Assembly: GCA_039519185.1 (NCBI GenBank)
Contig: CM076846.1
Coordinates: 73,822,818 to 73,886,817 of the forward strand
Direction: 5' to 3'
Source of the DNA: Astragalus membranaceus
Taxonomy: Eukaryota > Streptophyta > Magnoliopsida > Fabales > Fabaceae
DNA: 64,000 nt
Below are positions 32,614 to 44,750 of this stretch, piece after piece. The notes beneath the pieces were generated by a model that was given only the letters and a program-made list of their open reading frames with translations, was not told the origin of the DNA and did no database searches. How positions within the stretch are numbered: the first letter of the stretch is position 1; each line of letters starts with the position of its first letter. Position numbers and translations under genes: made by a program.

Positions 32614-35560
32614 TGTAACACCCCCCTTTAGTAAATATAAATAAATGCGCAGTTATCAGAGTATCACGAGGGCGTCACATTTTTTTTCAACACATAAAGA
32701 TTTCCAAAGTTACTTTAAAATAAATCCTCAAAACAAATACAAGTAACCTCCAAGCAGCGGAATCACAAAATTATTTAACATCTCCAGAACAAATAAGACA
32801 CCAAGTCGAACTCCAAAAATAAATAGGCATTAAGCCAAAACTCTCAAAACAACCGAAACAGTTTGCAAAACGAGAAACTAAATCCCGCCCCGGTGTTACA
32901 CATCAGAGCTGACACGGACTCAACGAGAAGGAAAGTACACCTAATAGATCCTCCACGAGCGCTAACGATCACCTGCAGCGTTGCCACATAAGAGCAACAT
33001 TCCAAGCAGAAGGGGTGAGCTTAACAGAAATAATGAGTGCATGATAGCAATATATAGGCAGCAGGTAAGTCACCGTAACACCGAAGGTCAATACATCATA
33101 ACACTACGCAAACTCAAACTATTTAATTAATGGATATTACATCATCATGTCTCGTTATAACTCACCTCATAAGATACCACGTATTGTAGCATCACAGCTA
33201 CCTCGTAACGAAAACATCACACCAGACACCGACTCGTAACACAGAAAGTCAACAACCAAGACACGTTACATATTTATGTATGGACTATGCAACAATGCAA
33301 CCCCTCTGGGCATATGCATGCGGTACCGATCTCGTAAAATAAGCCACGACGGGCAAGAGGCCGAAGCCTATACCACCAAAAATAATCTCAAAGAGGCCGA
33401 AGCCTATACCACCAAGAAATAATCTCAAAGAGGCCGAAGCCTATACCACCAAGAAATGCATATGACAATGCGACTCATGACTCATGCACCAATTACACCA
33501 ACTCAAAATATTTAATTCACAAATACTATATCATCATATCTCGTTTTGAAGCATTTATAACAATATCACGTGTTGTAGCATCACAGCTACCTCGAAATTC
33601 TCACCCGTTCACAACATCATTACAATAGGGAAACAACACCTCTAGGACAAGAACAACGCCCGCATTTACTTAAAATAACTTTCACATAACCGTGACTCGA
33701 AAGGTATAAGAAAGCAGTGCCTTTAAATTCAAGGCAACAGCACACTTAGATTTAAGGAAAACAGCACATTAAATTTAAGCAAAACAGCACGTTTAATTTA
33801 AGGAAGACGGCACATTAAATTATAAAGAAAACAGCAGCATTAGCACTTTTAAAACAGCAACAGTAATATTTATTTTATAGTGACAGCAGTGTTTATTTTA
33901 CAGTAACAACTCGTAAATATAGAAACGGCACTTTTTAAGTATAAGGAAACAGCACTTTAAATTGGAGTAGACAGCACATTTAAATTTGAGTAAACGGCAC
34001 ATTTAAATTGAAGGAAACAGCACTTTAATTTTTAAGTGGACAGCACCTTTAAATTGAGAAAACAGCACATATTTGATCAAAAACAGCAAGAAAAACAGTG
34101 AGAAAAACAGCAACATAATTACTCCAAAAACAGCAGCAAACAGTGAAAAAAAACAGCAACATACAACCATATTTTTAAAAACAGCAACAGCACCTCATTT
34201 TCTAAAAAAAACAGCAAGACAGCAACATTTATTTTTATACAAAACAGCAGCAGCAACATTTGGAAAACAGCGACTTAGACGGAATTCCTTACGCAACTTG
34301 CGACCAATTTTTCTTTCTCATTTCTTAATGAAATTCGGTGGAACCGGTGCCTACTTTGTAGAGAATTCAGTCTATTTTCTAACTAAACGAGAATCATTCA
34401 AAACGGAATTCAATTGAGAACACAAAACTTGCAAAAACCGAACCTATTCACAGATTACTTCCAGAATTTGACCTAACTTTGGAGACTCGTAACTTAAGCT
34501 ACACAAATCCAAATTTAACCAAACCAGCGCCAAAATGACCAGAATTAAGTCTATTTCCTAACAAAATATGTCCCATAATTTTTGGACAAACGAAAGGTTT
34601 CCAGTTTTAAAAATACAGAACCTATGTCCAGAATGCTCCCAGATTATTAACCTAACTTGTAGAGCCTATAACTAGAGCTACACAAATCCAAATCGAACGA
34701 AACCGGCACCAAAACGACCGGCGTGAAATCTATTTTTTCAAAGAATTAAACACGAAATTTTTGGACTGGCCGAACAGTCCCAGTTTCACGAAAACCGAAA
34801 CAGTGTTACGCACTACATCTCAACATTTTACAAACACAACATTACACACCAAATCAATCAATTAGACATCCTCAATTCAATCTCAATCACTCCATCACAT
34901 ATCCTCATCATCACAAAACATGAAAATCGACCCTAAAGCTCATCAAATCACCCAACTCAATATTCAATTTTCTTTTCTCATGTAACAACCACAACACTAA
35001 TTGATTTTACAAGCCCTAACTACCCATGTACCCATCATAAACCCATTATCAAAGTTAAACCCACCCTTACCTTAGCCCTTAGGAGATGAAACGAGTGAAA
35101 CCTTAGCCTTTCCTTGCTCCTCCTAGGTTGCGCCTCCCTCTTCTCCTTCTTCTCCTATGGCCGCGCCTCCTCTCTCTCACTCTCCTCTCTAATTTGCGTT
35201 TTCTTTCTTCTTGGCACACAATGAGCTAAACCTTAATTTTCTAGCTTAAGTATGCTTGGATCACGGGCTTCTATTAATTGGGCTAATTCGAATTAATCAA
35301 GGGCTTAACACTAACACCTCTAATTTTATTATTTTTAACCCACACAAGGCCCTCTCTTCTAATCCTGTTATTTGTATTCGTTCCAATTACTAATAAAGCT
35401 CACATACACAAGCATACATATATTTTATTATTTCACTTATTTTTCTCAAAACACAAATCCTAGATATTTAACTACATAAATTAATTACTGACACAATTAA
35501 ATCAATTAAATAATTAAATCACTTAACAAAATAATTAACTCAATTAATTGGGCTGTTACA
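32614..35560 (-). repeat. Solo LTR, Tekay-like (2,947 bp), with TGAGG target duplication
   Basis: Minus strand TGTAACAGCCC ... GGGGTGTTACA, flanked by TGAGG at 32609-32613 and 35561-35565, so a full element has recombined to one LTR. It is related to the LTRs at 788 and 51751: it shares GGGCATATGCATG near 33307 with a run of local tandem repeats beside it (GGCCGAAGCCTATACCACCA, three copies at 33359-33450). A purine-rich degenerate repeat (AAACAGCA words) fills 33715-34275. No coding region. Confidence 0.92.
33715..34275. repeat. Degenerate AAACAGCA repeat inside the solo LTR
   Basis: Some 30 words like GGAAACAGCACTTTAAATT at about 25-32 bp spacing, becoming simpler (AAAACAGCAAC) towards 34250. 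Confidence 0.75.
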
Positions 35561-35981
35561 TGAGGAGCAGCGGAGGAGGCGTGAGGAGTAATGGTGAGGA
35601 GCAGCGGAGGACGGCTCTTGCTAGGGAAGAGCAAGATTTCTGCGAAGGGCGGAGGTGATTGAGTTTGAGAGTGAGGACAGTGGGAGGAAAGACACGCGAG
35701 AGTGAGAGGGAGCCAATGGCTGTAAAAGCCTAATTTTTTTGGTTTCTATAACGGATGGTCTTGTGACCCGTTATGGAAGCCAAAATTTTTGGACTTTCTA
35801 TAACGGTTATGTAAGGGAACCGATATGAAAGATGGTTTTTGCACTTTCTATATCGGTTTCAGTGGCAACCGATATAAAAATTGTAATTTTAATTACAAAA
35901 TTGCCACCGCGTCACTTTTAATATCAGGCCGTTTTTAACCGATATAAATGACAGTTATAAAAGGCATTTTTTCCACTAGTG

Positions 35982-37310
35982 ACTACTCAACCAGGCTGGT
36001 AAGGAAGTTCTCATCAAGGCGGTGGTTCAAGTGATTCCTAGCTATATTATGGCTATTATGAATATGCCCAAGACCTTTTGTGCTCTCTCTTACAACTGTT
36101 GTGGCCAGGTTTCGGTGGGCTTCCTCTGGCAGGTACAGAGGAATATATCGGAAGAGTGTGTAGGTTCTCTGCTCTCCCAAGAGTTTGGGTGGTTTGGGTT
36201 TCAGGGAGTTTAACAAAATGAATGTTGCTCAACTCACTAACCAAGCCTAAAGGTTGATGGATGACCTTACCTCCTACTGGGTAACTATCCTCAAAAGCAT
36301 TTATTTTTTTCACTGTGACTTTTGGCAGGCGAAAAACACTAGAGGGATATCCTGGGTGTGGAAAAGACTTTTGCATGGAAAGCTTCTCCTAAAGAATTCT
36401 GGTAGATGGAATATTGGCTTTGGGAACTCAATACATATCAATGAAGATAATTGGTTAGCTAGTGGAAAGAAAGTTGAATTAAAGCGTGGCTCTTCTATCA
36501 CTAAGGTAAGAGAACTCATTGATCACCAGCACAAGTGGGATTTGACTAAATTAAGAGACAACATTATCCCTGATAGTGCCATTGAAATAATTAAAACTCC
36601 TATTTATTGGTTGAATCCTTCTGATCTCATCTATTGGCCCTTTACCAGTAATGGTTCCTACTCCATAAAATCAGGCTACCAGAGACTTGTTAAACTTCAC
36701 CCACACTCTTATCCTTCCACCTTAGTGTCTAACCCTACCCCAAATGTTCTTTGGTCTTATATTTGGAAATCCTTAGTGCCAGAAAAGATTAAACACTTTT
36801 GGTGGAGGCTTTGTCAAAACTCCCTATCTAGTAAAGAGGCCATATATAGAAAGAAGATTGGTCTATCTCGTATCTTCCTTATATGTAACAGTTCCTAGCT
36901 GCTAATATCAAGGTTCCCAGTATCTCTACTGGTGTACCCTCAATTAGTGTTGGAAAGGTTTAGAGGCCTCCCCGCTCTCCATTTATCAAAATCAATGTAG
37001 ATGCAAGCTATGATGGCGCTACGGGGAAAGGCTTTGCAGAAATAATATGCAGAGACGATAATCATACCTTGTTAACGGCGACTTACTCGAGAATCTTTGT
37101 TGCCAATGCGCTCACTGTCGAAGCCTTATCTTTAAGGGAAGCTATGGTTCTTGGTCATAACCTCAATCATGGAGAGATCATCGTTGAGTCTGATAACCTA
37201 AGTCTCGTTGAAGCTTGTAGAAATAATATCAACAAGGAGGATATTAGAAGCGTGATCAATGATATTAAAGCCATGAAAAATGAGTTTCAACGATGTAGCT
37301 TTACCTAGAC
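35982..37310 (+). pseudogene. LINE (non-LTR retrotransposon) 3' half: RT end, zf-RVT and RNase H parts
   Basis: Plus-strand reading gives an RT tail (GREVLIKAVVQVIPSYIMAI, NMPKTFCA; 35995-36090). Next is a zf-RVT-type region (36254-36898) with WVWKRLLHGKLLL, FTSNGSYSIKSGYQRL and KIKHFWWRLCQNSLSSKEAI. After a gap comes an RNase H-like domain (36960-37310) with FIKINVDASYDGATGKGFAE and VESDNLSLVEACRNN. Frameshifts around 36215-36250 and a deletion near 36898, which removes the Cys-rich end of zf-RVT, make it dead. The left border coincides with the CACTA-F end. Confidence 0.85.
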
Positions 37311-37625
37311 AGTAAGAGAGTGTAACAATTATTGAGTCCTCTAAACCATCATAGCTTTCAGTGCGTTCTTCTGATATTAAAGCCATGAAGAACGTGACTT
37401 AGATGTAGAAGGTGATAGTTTTCAATGCGTTGTCGAATTAGGGTTCCCAATTATTGTATCATATGGGGTAGTTGGATTATTTTATGTTTTGATGCAAGTG
37501 GTTTATTGCATTTTACCTCCTTACCCTTGTGTACTCGGGTGAATGACTTATTTGTTGGGCTTTGCGCTTCACTTGTTAGTTGGCCTTGTCTTGCCCTTGA
37601 TATTTTTCGGATTTAAAGAATGTGG
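37311..37625. other. LINE 3' tail region
   Basis: Degenerate 3' sequence of the LINE, with a duplicated word TTCTGATATTAAAGCCATGA near 37260 and 37370. No gene. Confidence 0.4.
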
Positions 37626-38238
37626 TTTCCTTACAATTTGAGTAGGTTACCCGAAAACTGATTTTTTAGCCTAAATTATTCTCCCGACGTACAATATCGT
37701 CACGTGTTAACGAACTACACACTAAACAGAACCAAAAGACGGTCGAAATTAGTATCTAAAATTTTAACTGATTTATTTATTTATTAATTAGGTTAACAAA
37801 GCAGATTTACCCCCACATAAGGTAAATCCGCTTTGGTTATTTTTAAAAGCGGATTTACCTTATATGGGGGTAGATCCGCTTTTAAAAATAACAAATCGGA
37901 TTTACCCCCACTTAAGGTAAATCTGATTTGTTATTTTTCAAAGCGGATCTACCCCATCTTACCTAAATCCGATTTTAATTTTTTAAATTTTTTAGTGGAA
38001 ATCAGATTTACCTAAATCTGATTTCCAAAAAAAAAAAATTGAAATCAGGATACGTTCGGGATTTTTAATTTTTGCCCACTATCAATGAATTCAGTAATCT
38101 TGACAAAAACAAAAACAAAACATGGTCAGCGTGAAAGCTGACCATTCCATTACATACTATTACATACTGGTTCTCCTTTTTTTATTTTATAATAACTATT
38201 AATATATTATGATGATTAGCTTTCATTAATAAATAATA
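37626..38238. repeat. Inverted/direct repeat-rich spacer
   Basis: 37790-38045 contains about eight copies of GCGGATTTACC/GGTAAATCCGC in both orientations, able to fold into a long imperfect hairpin. Nothing coding. Confidence 0.65.
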
Positions 38239-38722
38239 GGCTAAATTATAGTTTTGGTCCACCAATTTTCACAAATCCAGACATTCAGTCCCCTATTTTA
38301 AAAAATTCAGAGATTTAGTTCAAAAGGGGATTTCTGAGTTTTTTTTGCTGATGTGGCTGTTTGTCCAAAAAAAAGCTTATGTGGCACTCATTAAATGACG
38401 TGGCATGTGATACATCTTGCACACGTGTGTGCCACATCATTTTATGGTCCACTTGTACATTCCACATCAAAAAATCATTATTAAGTCATTAAAACTTTAA
38501 AATAAATAAATTACAGAATTAAAAAATCTAAAATTCCAGATTCCAGAAAACGTTGAACAAGATTGAACAACATTCAACAACAACATTTAACAATGATTCA
38601 AGAAAACAACGATTCAACAACAGATCTATTTTTAGATCTATTTCTTAACAACGATTCAACAACTGATCTATTTCTAGATCTATTTCTTAACAACGATTCA
38701 ACAACAGATCCATTCAATAACG

Positions 38723-38724
<2 letters not shown>

Positions 38725-38771
<47 letters not shown>
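38725..38771. repeat. (CT)n microsatellite
   Basis: About 46 bp of CT repeat. Confidence 0.95.
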
Positions 38772-38773
<2 letters not shown>

Positions 38774-39524
38774 CTGTCTCTGGCCCAGATCTATTTCTAG
38801 ATCTATGTCTTGTATTAACGAATCAATGGAAACAGAGGAAACGAAGGAGTGACCAAACGAAAAGAGAAGAAGAGGCGAATAGCAGAGACGCGAATCAAAA
38901 GCAGAGATCTGGAGACGCGAACTAGAAGAAGACGCGATCTGGAAAAGCAGAGATCTTGAGACGCGAATCAGAAGAAGACGTGATGCAGAGTTGAAAATGC
39001 GATTAATCAGAAGCGATGTGACTAGGGGTGTGCATGGTGCATGAACCAAACCAAACTAAACCATATATGTGGTTTGGGTCGGTTCACAAAAACCGTTTCT
39101 ATTCAAAACCAGTTTTTCTTCAAATCGGTTTAGGTTTGGTTCAAAACCGGTTTGAAACCAGTTTACCATAAAACTCGGTTTTGTTTGAGTGGATCAGATT
39201 TAAACCGGTTTTGGCATAACTGCAAAAAAAATTAATTTTTAAAAAAAAAATTTATTACTTGATTTGGGCCAAATTATAAATTTCAAAGAACGAGTTTTAC
39301 TATAAAAGTCGGTTTTCCTTGTGTGAACTAAATAAAAACCAATTTTTTTACTTTGTCAGGTACGGTTTTTAGTTTTACACTTCACTTAAAAATTAAAATT
39401 AAAACTATAATAAAGTAAAACAAAATTACTAGTACAACACCGCCACAAAGCATACTACACTGCAACACACAAGGCTTGATAAAAAAAAGCATACACACAA
39501 GGTTCGATGTAAATAAATGATTAT

Positions 39525-40466
39525 CCTTCCTGTGGCGCCTCTCCCAGGATATTCTTCCTACAAGAACTAATCTCAGCAAGAAAGGGATTATCCTTGATGT
39601 CACCTGCCCTCTCTGCCACTCTGCGCCTGAATCTGCCCAGCACCTGTTCTTGGAGTGCAACACTGCCCGTGCAACCGTCTTTGTCTCCAATATTGGCGCT
39701 CATATTCCTCACAACACTGATATCCGGAGCTGGATTCATAACTGGCTAATTTGCTCTGATGTTGCAGGTTCCCAATTTTTTTGTATTTTGATGTGGAAGC
39801 TTTGGCAGGCCAGAAACGCTGCTGTTTTTAGCAACAAGCTGCCCAACCCAGTCCTTATAGCTGCTGATTCTCAATCTTTTTTGTTTGAATTTAATGCTGC
39901 AAACCCTCCTACTCATCATTCCCAAACTCTGCACAATCTGGTTTCGGTTCCTAACAGGTCTGTTGCGGTTCTTAGAGTGTTTGTTGATGCAGGCTGTTTC
40001 TCAGATGGTTCTACCTGCTGGGGCATGGTTGCGCTGAATCAGGATAATTCTATAAGGCTCTCGGCTTGCAAAAGAGACAGCTTTCAAATGGAGCCACTGC
40101 TAGCCGAATCGATTGGATTTCGGTGGTGTATCCAGGCGGCGATTGAAGAGCAGCTTGCAGCAGTTGATTTTTTCACTGATGCAAAGGTTGTGGCAGATTG
40201 TTTAAATTATAAGGCTGATGTTGCTGCTATTGAGGCCATTATTCGGGATTGTAGAGCTCTCCTTAGCTCAGTTCCAAATTATAATGTTCAGTTTATTAGT
40301 AGGAAGGATAATTGTATTGCTCATAACTTAGTTTCCTTTGCTCACAGACATGGTTCTAGTCACTGGTTAGGCCCTCCCCCAGTTGAATGTTTACAAAACT
40401 GCTCTGTAATGCCCATTAGTGGCAATCCCCATCTTCTCATCTAATGAAAGTTATTTGGACTTCAAA
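39525..40466 (+). pseudogene. 5'-truncated LINE insertion (zf-RVT plus RNase H)
   Basis: Plus-strand reading begins FLWRLSQDILPTRTNLSRKG and CPLCHSAPESAQHLFLEC (the C-x2-C-x8-H-x4-C-like zf-RVT finger; 39525-39655). It then stays open in one frame (39650-40444) through WKLWQARNAAVFSNKLP, VFVDAGCFSDGSTCWGMVAL (RNase H strand with catalytic Asp) and FISRKDNCIAHNLVSFAHRH (RVT_3 end). A TAA and a short A-tail (CTTCAAAAAAAAA at about 40458-40470) follow, typical of LINE 3' ends. RT and endonuclease are lost by 5' truncation. The open frame suggests a fairly recent insertion. Confidence 0.9.
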
Positions 40467-40807
40467 AAAAAATGATAGTACATTGCATCTGATAAAAAAA
40501 TGATAGTACACTGCAACAAGCTAAATCAACAACATTTATTGAATAAATAAATAATAAATATATGTACTTTCTCACTCACTTAAGTTTTAGCCTGGACTTC
40601 AACATTTTTTCTCCCATCGAAGAGAGGTGTTCCATGGCCACGGATCCATCGCCACCGCCAATCCGCCAGATCTGTCGCCACCTCGCCAATCGCACCGCCA
40701 CCTTTGCGCACCTCATCATCTCTCAGTCACCCTCTTCTCTCTCTATCATCTTTCTTTCTCTCTTAGCCCTTTCTTCCACTCCATGCTTCTCCCTCACTCA
40801 TCTTTCA

Positions 40808-40808
40808 T

Positions 40809-40852
<44 letters not shown>
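40808..40852. repeat. (CT)n microsatellite
   Basis: About 44 bp of CT repeat in the hAT-like element. Confidence 0.95.
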
Positions 40853-40856
<4 letters not shown>

Positions 40857-41790
40857 CTTTGTGTTTCTTTTGTGGTTGATTTACCTTTTCGACTTCTACA
40901 CTAATCTTCTTCCTCTCTTCCTATTTCTCTTTATCACATAACTCCGTTAAAACAAAGCTAAAAAAATTCACAAGTTTAATTGGCGGTAAAAGTGAAGGCT
41001 ATTCTTCATATTCGGGTTAAAGGATATAACCGGGTCAAAAATTAAAGTTCGGGTAACTGGATTACTTTTAATTTCCAGATCAGTTCATGCACCATATAAT
41101 ATGGTCTGGTTTTTTTTGGTGCAGTGCAGTCCAATTCACTAAAATGGGCTGGTTAACCAAAAACCATGCACACCCCTAGATGTGACTGGAAGAACTGGGT
41201 TTTGTGTTGTTTCTTGCGTTTCTGATGTTCTGCATAGAATCAATTGCTGTTGTTGAAAATCGGATTGGGAGATAGATGAGAAAAGAGAGTGGGAACAGAA
41301 TCGATGGTTCTTGTTGTTGTGGGATGTTGTTGTTGCTCAGGTTCTGGATTCATTCATGAGTTAAGGGTTGTTTTTGAAATTTTTGGAATATTGTTGAATG
41401 TTGTTGAGGTTGTTTCTGGAATGTGTTGCTGGAAAACAATGTTCTTAATTTTAGTTTTGTTTTAGTTTTTTAATTTTACATTTTTTAGATTGTTTTTAGT
41501 TTCAATTTTTTATTAAATAAATAATGACGTGGCAGCCATGTGACTCATTATTTGACGTGGCACCTACATGTGGGCCCTACGTCAGGTGCCATGTCATTTA
41601 ATGAGTGTCACATAAGCTTTTTTTGGCGGACAGTCACGTCCGAAAGAAAACTGAGAAATCCCCTTTTGGACTAAATTTCTGAATTTTTTTAAAATAGAGG
41701 GACTAAATGTGTGTGTTTTAAAATAAGAGGACCCAATATCTAGATTTGTGAAAATAGGGGGACCAAAACTATAATTTAGCCTAAATAATA

Positions 41791-42189
41791 ATTATAATGC
41801 ATGATTATTAATTTGTAAGACATAATATTGTTAAAATATACTAATTACTAATCAAGCACAAACAAAATTTTCACAAAATTGCTAATATATACACACATTC
41901 TAATAAGAAAATAATTGAGGTGTTACCCTTCTAAAGCTATCACACAAGATCAGACACATGTATAATAAAAATTGGTCACAACACTTACTTAGATATACAT
42001 AGATACACACGTATGTATACATATAAATATAAATATTAATAAAAAAAATTGGGTGTTAGATAATGCCCTTGCAATACCACATGATCCTCTTGCCACAATC
42101 CAGTGAGATTCAAGGGGAGCAGACATTATTGACAAACTTTATTTACTGCAAAACTGCTTTTTAGGCGTGTGATGGTGGTGGTGTACTGC
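41791..42189. other. AT-rich spacer, no gene
   Basis: Nothing recognised; ATACATA-rich around 41990-42030. The broken end of the copia element begins near 42190. Confidence 0.5.
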
Positions 42190-42196
42190 AGGGTAC

Positions 42197-43427
42197 CTAC
42201 AGCTGATCTGTAGGTAGCAAGATCATGGAGGTAGTCATTGCCTTGTTTGGAAAGCTTGTAGTTAGAACCCATGGGCGGAGTCTTGGTTTGACAATGCTAG
42301 ACTTTTTGCGAGTTTGCATGGGATGGATGTTAGCTGGTGGTGAGGGAGTAGGGGAAGATGGTGATATGGTGGTGTTGGCTGTTTGGGGAGTGTAGGGATA
42401 TGATGCATGCAAAGTTTGTGTGATAAAGGTTAGGTGAGTCATTGACTGGTTGATCTACAGAGATAAATGCATGGGAGGCAGAGGTATTGGAAGTAGGTGG
42501 TGAGGGAGGAGATGGGTTTTGGTTAGTATGTGGTACTGTGGGAATAGTGGTAAATAGAAGATTGGAAGTTGAGGAGAGTGAAGGTGAAGGTGTTTAGGCA
42601 GTTTCAAAGAGGTCCTTGTAAAGAAATCTATGCTCATTGAAAATTACATCTTTTGAGATGTAAGTTCGTCCATTTGGAGACATGCATTTGTATCCTTTGT
42701 GGGATAAGGATTACCCCAAAAAGACACACTCATGAGACATAAAGTCAAATTTGTGAGCATACCCAAAAACTCTGAGAAAAGAATAACCAGGAGTGTGCAT
42801 ACCCAAGTGTGCAAAGTGTGCAAAAAGGGAATGGAACCATTTGATGAGGTGGTAGGAAGTCTGTCTATCAAATAAACTGAAGTGGCAAAAACATGATCCC
42901 AATAGTGTAAGGGTAGTTTGGCTTGAAAAAGGAGTGTCAGGCCAAGTTTAACAATATGTCTGTTTTTTCACTCCACTACACCATTTTGGTGGTGTGAGGG
43001 CAGATTGTTCTATGAATAATATACCTAACACAATGCGATATTTGGAGAAGGGTTGAAATTCACCTCCCCAAGCAACATGAAGGGCTTTAAGTTTGGTATT
43101 AAATTGTAACTCAGTCATGGTTTTGAATTATTTGAAAATGGTAATAGTTTCTGACTTAGACTTAAGAAGATAGATTCAAGTGAAACATGATAAAGCATCA
43201 ACAAATGTAAGGTAGTAATAGAAGCCATTAGAATATCCATGGGTGAGGGTTCCCAAAGGTCACTGTAAACAAGGCTTAAGGGAGAATTATAAACTGAAAG
43301 AGAAGGAGAGGAAGGTAGTCTATGAGATTTACCAACACAGCAAGCATCCCAAAACACAACAACATATTTGTTAGATATTGGCATATTACAAAGTTGGTAT
43401 ACAAGTTTCAAAGTATTATGATTTGGA
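42197..43427 (-). pseudogene. Copia integrase and linker fragment
   Basis: Minus-strand reading, with several frame changes, gives YQLCNMPISNK (43400), DACCVGKSHRLPSSPS (the end of the zinc-binding motif) and SPLSLVYSDLWEPSP (catalytic core start with Asp; about 43255). It continues with LGMHTPGYSFLRVFGYAHKF and DFMSHECVFLG (C-terminal core; about 42715-42800), then KDVIFNEHRFLYKDLF and HPMQTRKKSSIVKPR. Integrase would insert the cDNA. Frameshifts and truncation make it non-functional. Its upstream part was cut by CACTA-E at 43428; the LGHP motif just upstream resumes at about 50157. Confidence 0.8.
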
Positions 43428-43439
43428 CACTACAACAAA

Positions 43440-43745
43440 AAGTAGTTTAGGCAACGGCTAAAAACCGTGGCTAGAAGTGAAAAAACCGTGGCCTAAACTT
43501 TAGGCCACGGCTTTTGAGGCGTTGTGTAGGTGGCCGTTGCCTATTCCTTCAGGCCACGGTTTTTTGACATTAGGACACGAAATATCAAAACTGTCGCCGT
43601 AGTTATTAAAATAGGCCACGGTTTATTAGTCTAGTTTCTGGCCACGGTTTTCAATTGGCCACACATAAATAACTATGGCCTATAGGTTTAAGCCACATTT
43701 TTCAATTGGCCACACATAAATAACCGTGGCCTATAAGTTTAAGTC
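43440..43745. repeat. CACTA-E subterminal repeats, 3' side
   Basis: About ten copies of GGCCACGG, AACCGTGGCC or GGCAACGGC in both orientations. Confidence 0.85.
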
Positions 43746-43963
43746 CAGTTTTTTTATATATCAACAATTAGTCACCATGAAATAGAAGCAAGCCAAAGTC
43801 ATCAATCAAATTATTTTCTAAGAATAAAAACAAACAAGTGATGCATAGGAACGGAATAAATCAATCAAATTATTATCTTACAAAATATAAATACACGATG
43901 GATTGATTTTTTTTCTTACAATTGTTACAAAAAACTTAATGAATACACATGATTACAAGAATA

Positions 43964-44750
43964 GGTGAAAAAGGACAGCAACTCCTATATGCGGTGTGTA
44001 ATGGATGCTATATCCACAACAAGGATCACAGTTTACCCTTTTCTCCATGAGGTTATATGAGCAGCAGTTAGAGTTGCAGTCATTCTGAACAACTTGGCCA
44101 GAGCTGAATAAAAAGAGAGCAGCAGAAATCCAGAACATGTAGAACACAGCAAGGATACTATATGGTATGATTGGAAAAATAATAAGTGCTTGAACTTCTC
44201 CTATAACTTTTGCAGCAACCTGTAAGGTTAAAAATACACACAATTGCTATTTGTTAGAACACCAGCCAGTAAAAGAAGAAAGTAAAGAAACGAAAACGCA
44301 AGAATAGAGATAAGATCTTGATCACACAGTAAGCATATATATAGAAAAATATGACATCATCGGCGAATGCATTAGAACAAAAAAAAATTCTCACCATTTA
44401 CACTAGGAAATATGATAGGATAACAAGGTCCCTGAAGCTAAAGAGAGGAGTTTATCATTTCTGGTGTGAGGAACTCATAATAGTTATAGTTCAATATCAA
44501 TCCAATCATTCATCGAAACACGAATATCTCCTTCAGGATAATCACACACCCAACTGAGAGAATCTTCAGTAGGAGCAGGGCAGTCCAACAAGCATATACT
44601 GCGGGCATTGGCCAGTTTGAACTCATTATCCTTCAATCCACTTTGATAACCCTGATTAGGATTTAGCCAGTATTTGAGCTCCAATTCATGAAGGCCTGCA
44701 TGCTTATCCCCACACACATTTCCTTTGTAGTCCAACCCATAAGTAAGCCT
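43964..44750 (-). pseudogene. Captured choline-transporter-like (CTL/SLC44) gene fragment, two exons
   Basis: CTL proteins are multi-pass membrane proteins; the plant member is linked to choline transport and membrane traffic. The upstream exon (44747-44488) reads GLHELELKYWLNPNQGYQSG, ARSICLLDCPAPTEDSLSWV and CDYPEGDIRVSMNDWID, the extracellular loop. The next exon (44220-43965) reads KVIGEVQALIIFPIIPYSIL, AVFYMFWISAALFLFSSGQV, NDCNSNCCSYNLMEKRVNC and YSIHYTPHIGVAVLFHLFL, a transmembrane pair and the cysteine-rich loop. The two exons appear joined by internal deletion, since they are not adjacent in the normal protein. N- and C-terminal parts are missing. Confidence 0.88.

Larger units (their letters stand above)
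32250..35981 (-). mobile_element. CACTA-F: terminal piece of a second CACTA family
   Basis: The right end reads GGCATTTTTTCCACTAGTG up to 35981, so on the minus strand it begins CACTAGTGGAAAAAATGCC. Its subterminal repeats (35740-35960) are TATAACGGT/ACCGATATA words, different from CACTA-B, but the linker ATTACAAAATTGCCACCGCG is shared. A GC-rich leader-like stretch (32255-32613 joined to 35561-35740) follows inward, with GCGTGAGGAGCAGCGGAGGA repeats. It is joined near 32250 to the 3' side of CACTA-B and holds the solo LTR 32614-35560. Confidence 0.6.
39023..41178. mobile_element. hAT-like element with TAGGGGTGTGCATGG ends, 2,156 bp
   Basis: Inverted termini TAGGGGTGTGCATGG and CCATGCACACCCCTA; 8-bp duplication GATGTGAC at 39015-39022 and 41179-41186. 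Inner arms are rich in GGTTTAAACCGG-type words (39040-39210). No transposase. It lies inside the Mutator-like element and contains a LINE fragment. Confidence 0.85.
38239..41781. mobile_element. Mutator-like (MULE-type) non-autonomous element, 3,543 bp
   Basis: Long terminal inverted repeats of at least 180 bp: left GGCTAAATTATAGTTTTGGT, right the complement ending ATAATTTAGCC. Both arms continue with CATTAAATGACGTGGCA-like sequence. A perfect 9-bp duplication TAAATAATA lies at 38230-38238 and 41782-41790. No MURA-type transposase is visible. The centre is occupied by a hAT-like element. Confidence 0.85.

Noticed and set aside
19560..35981. A single 16-kb CACTA element with both CACTAGTG ends
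   Set aside because: The flanking triplets differ (TTT and ACT), subterminal repeats differ, and CACTAGTG is itself palindromic, so it appears at many ends; I prefer a fusion of two elements.
38725..40852. Serine/leucine-rich open frames over (CT)n runs
   Set aside because: Pure microsatellite translation.
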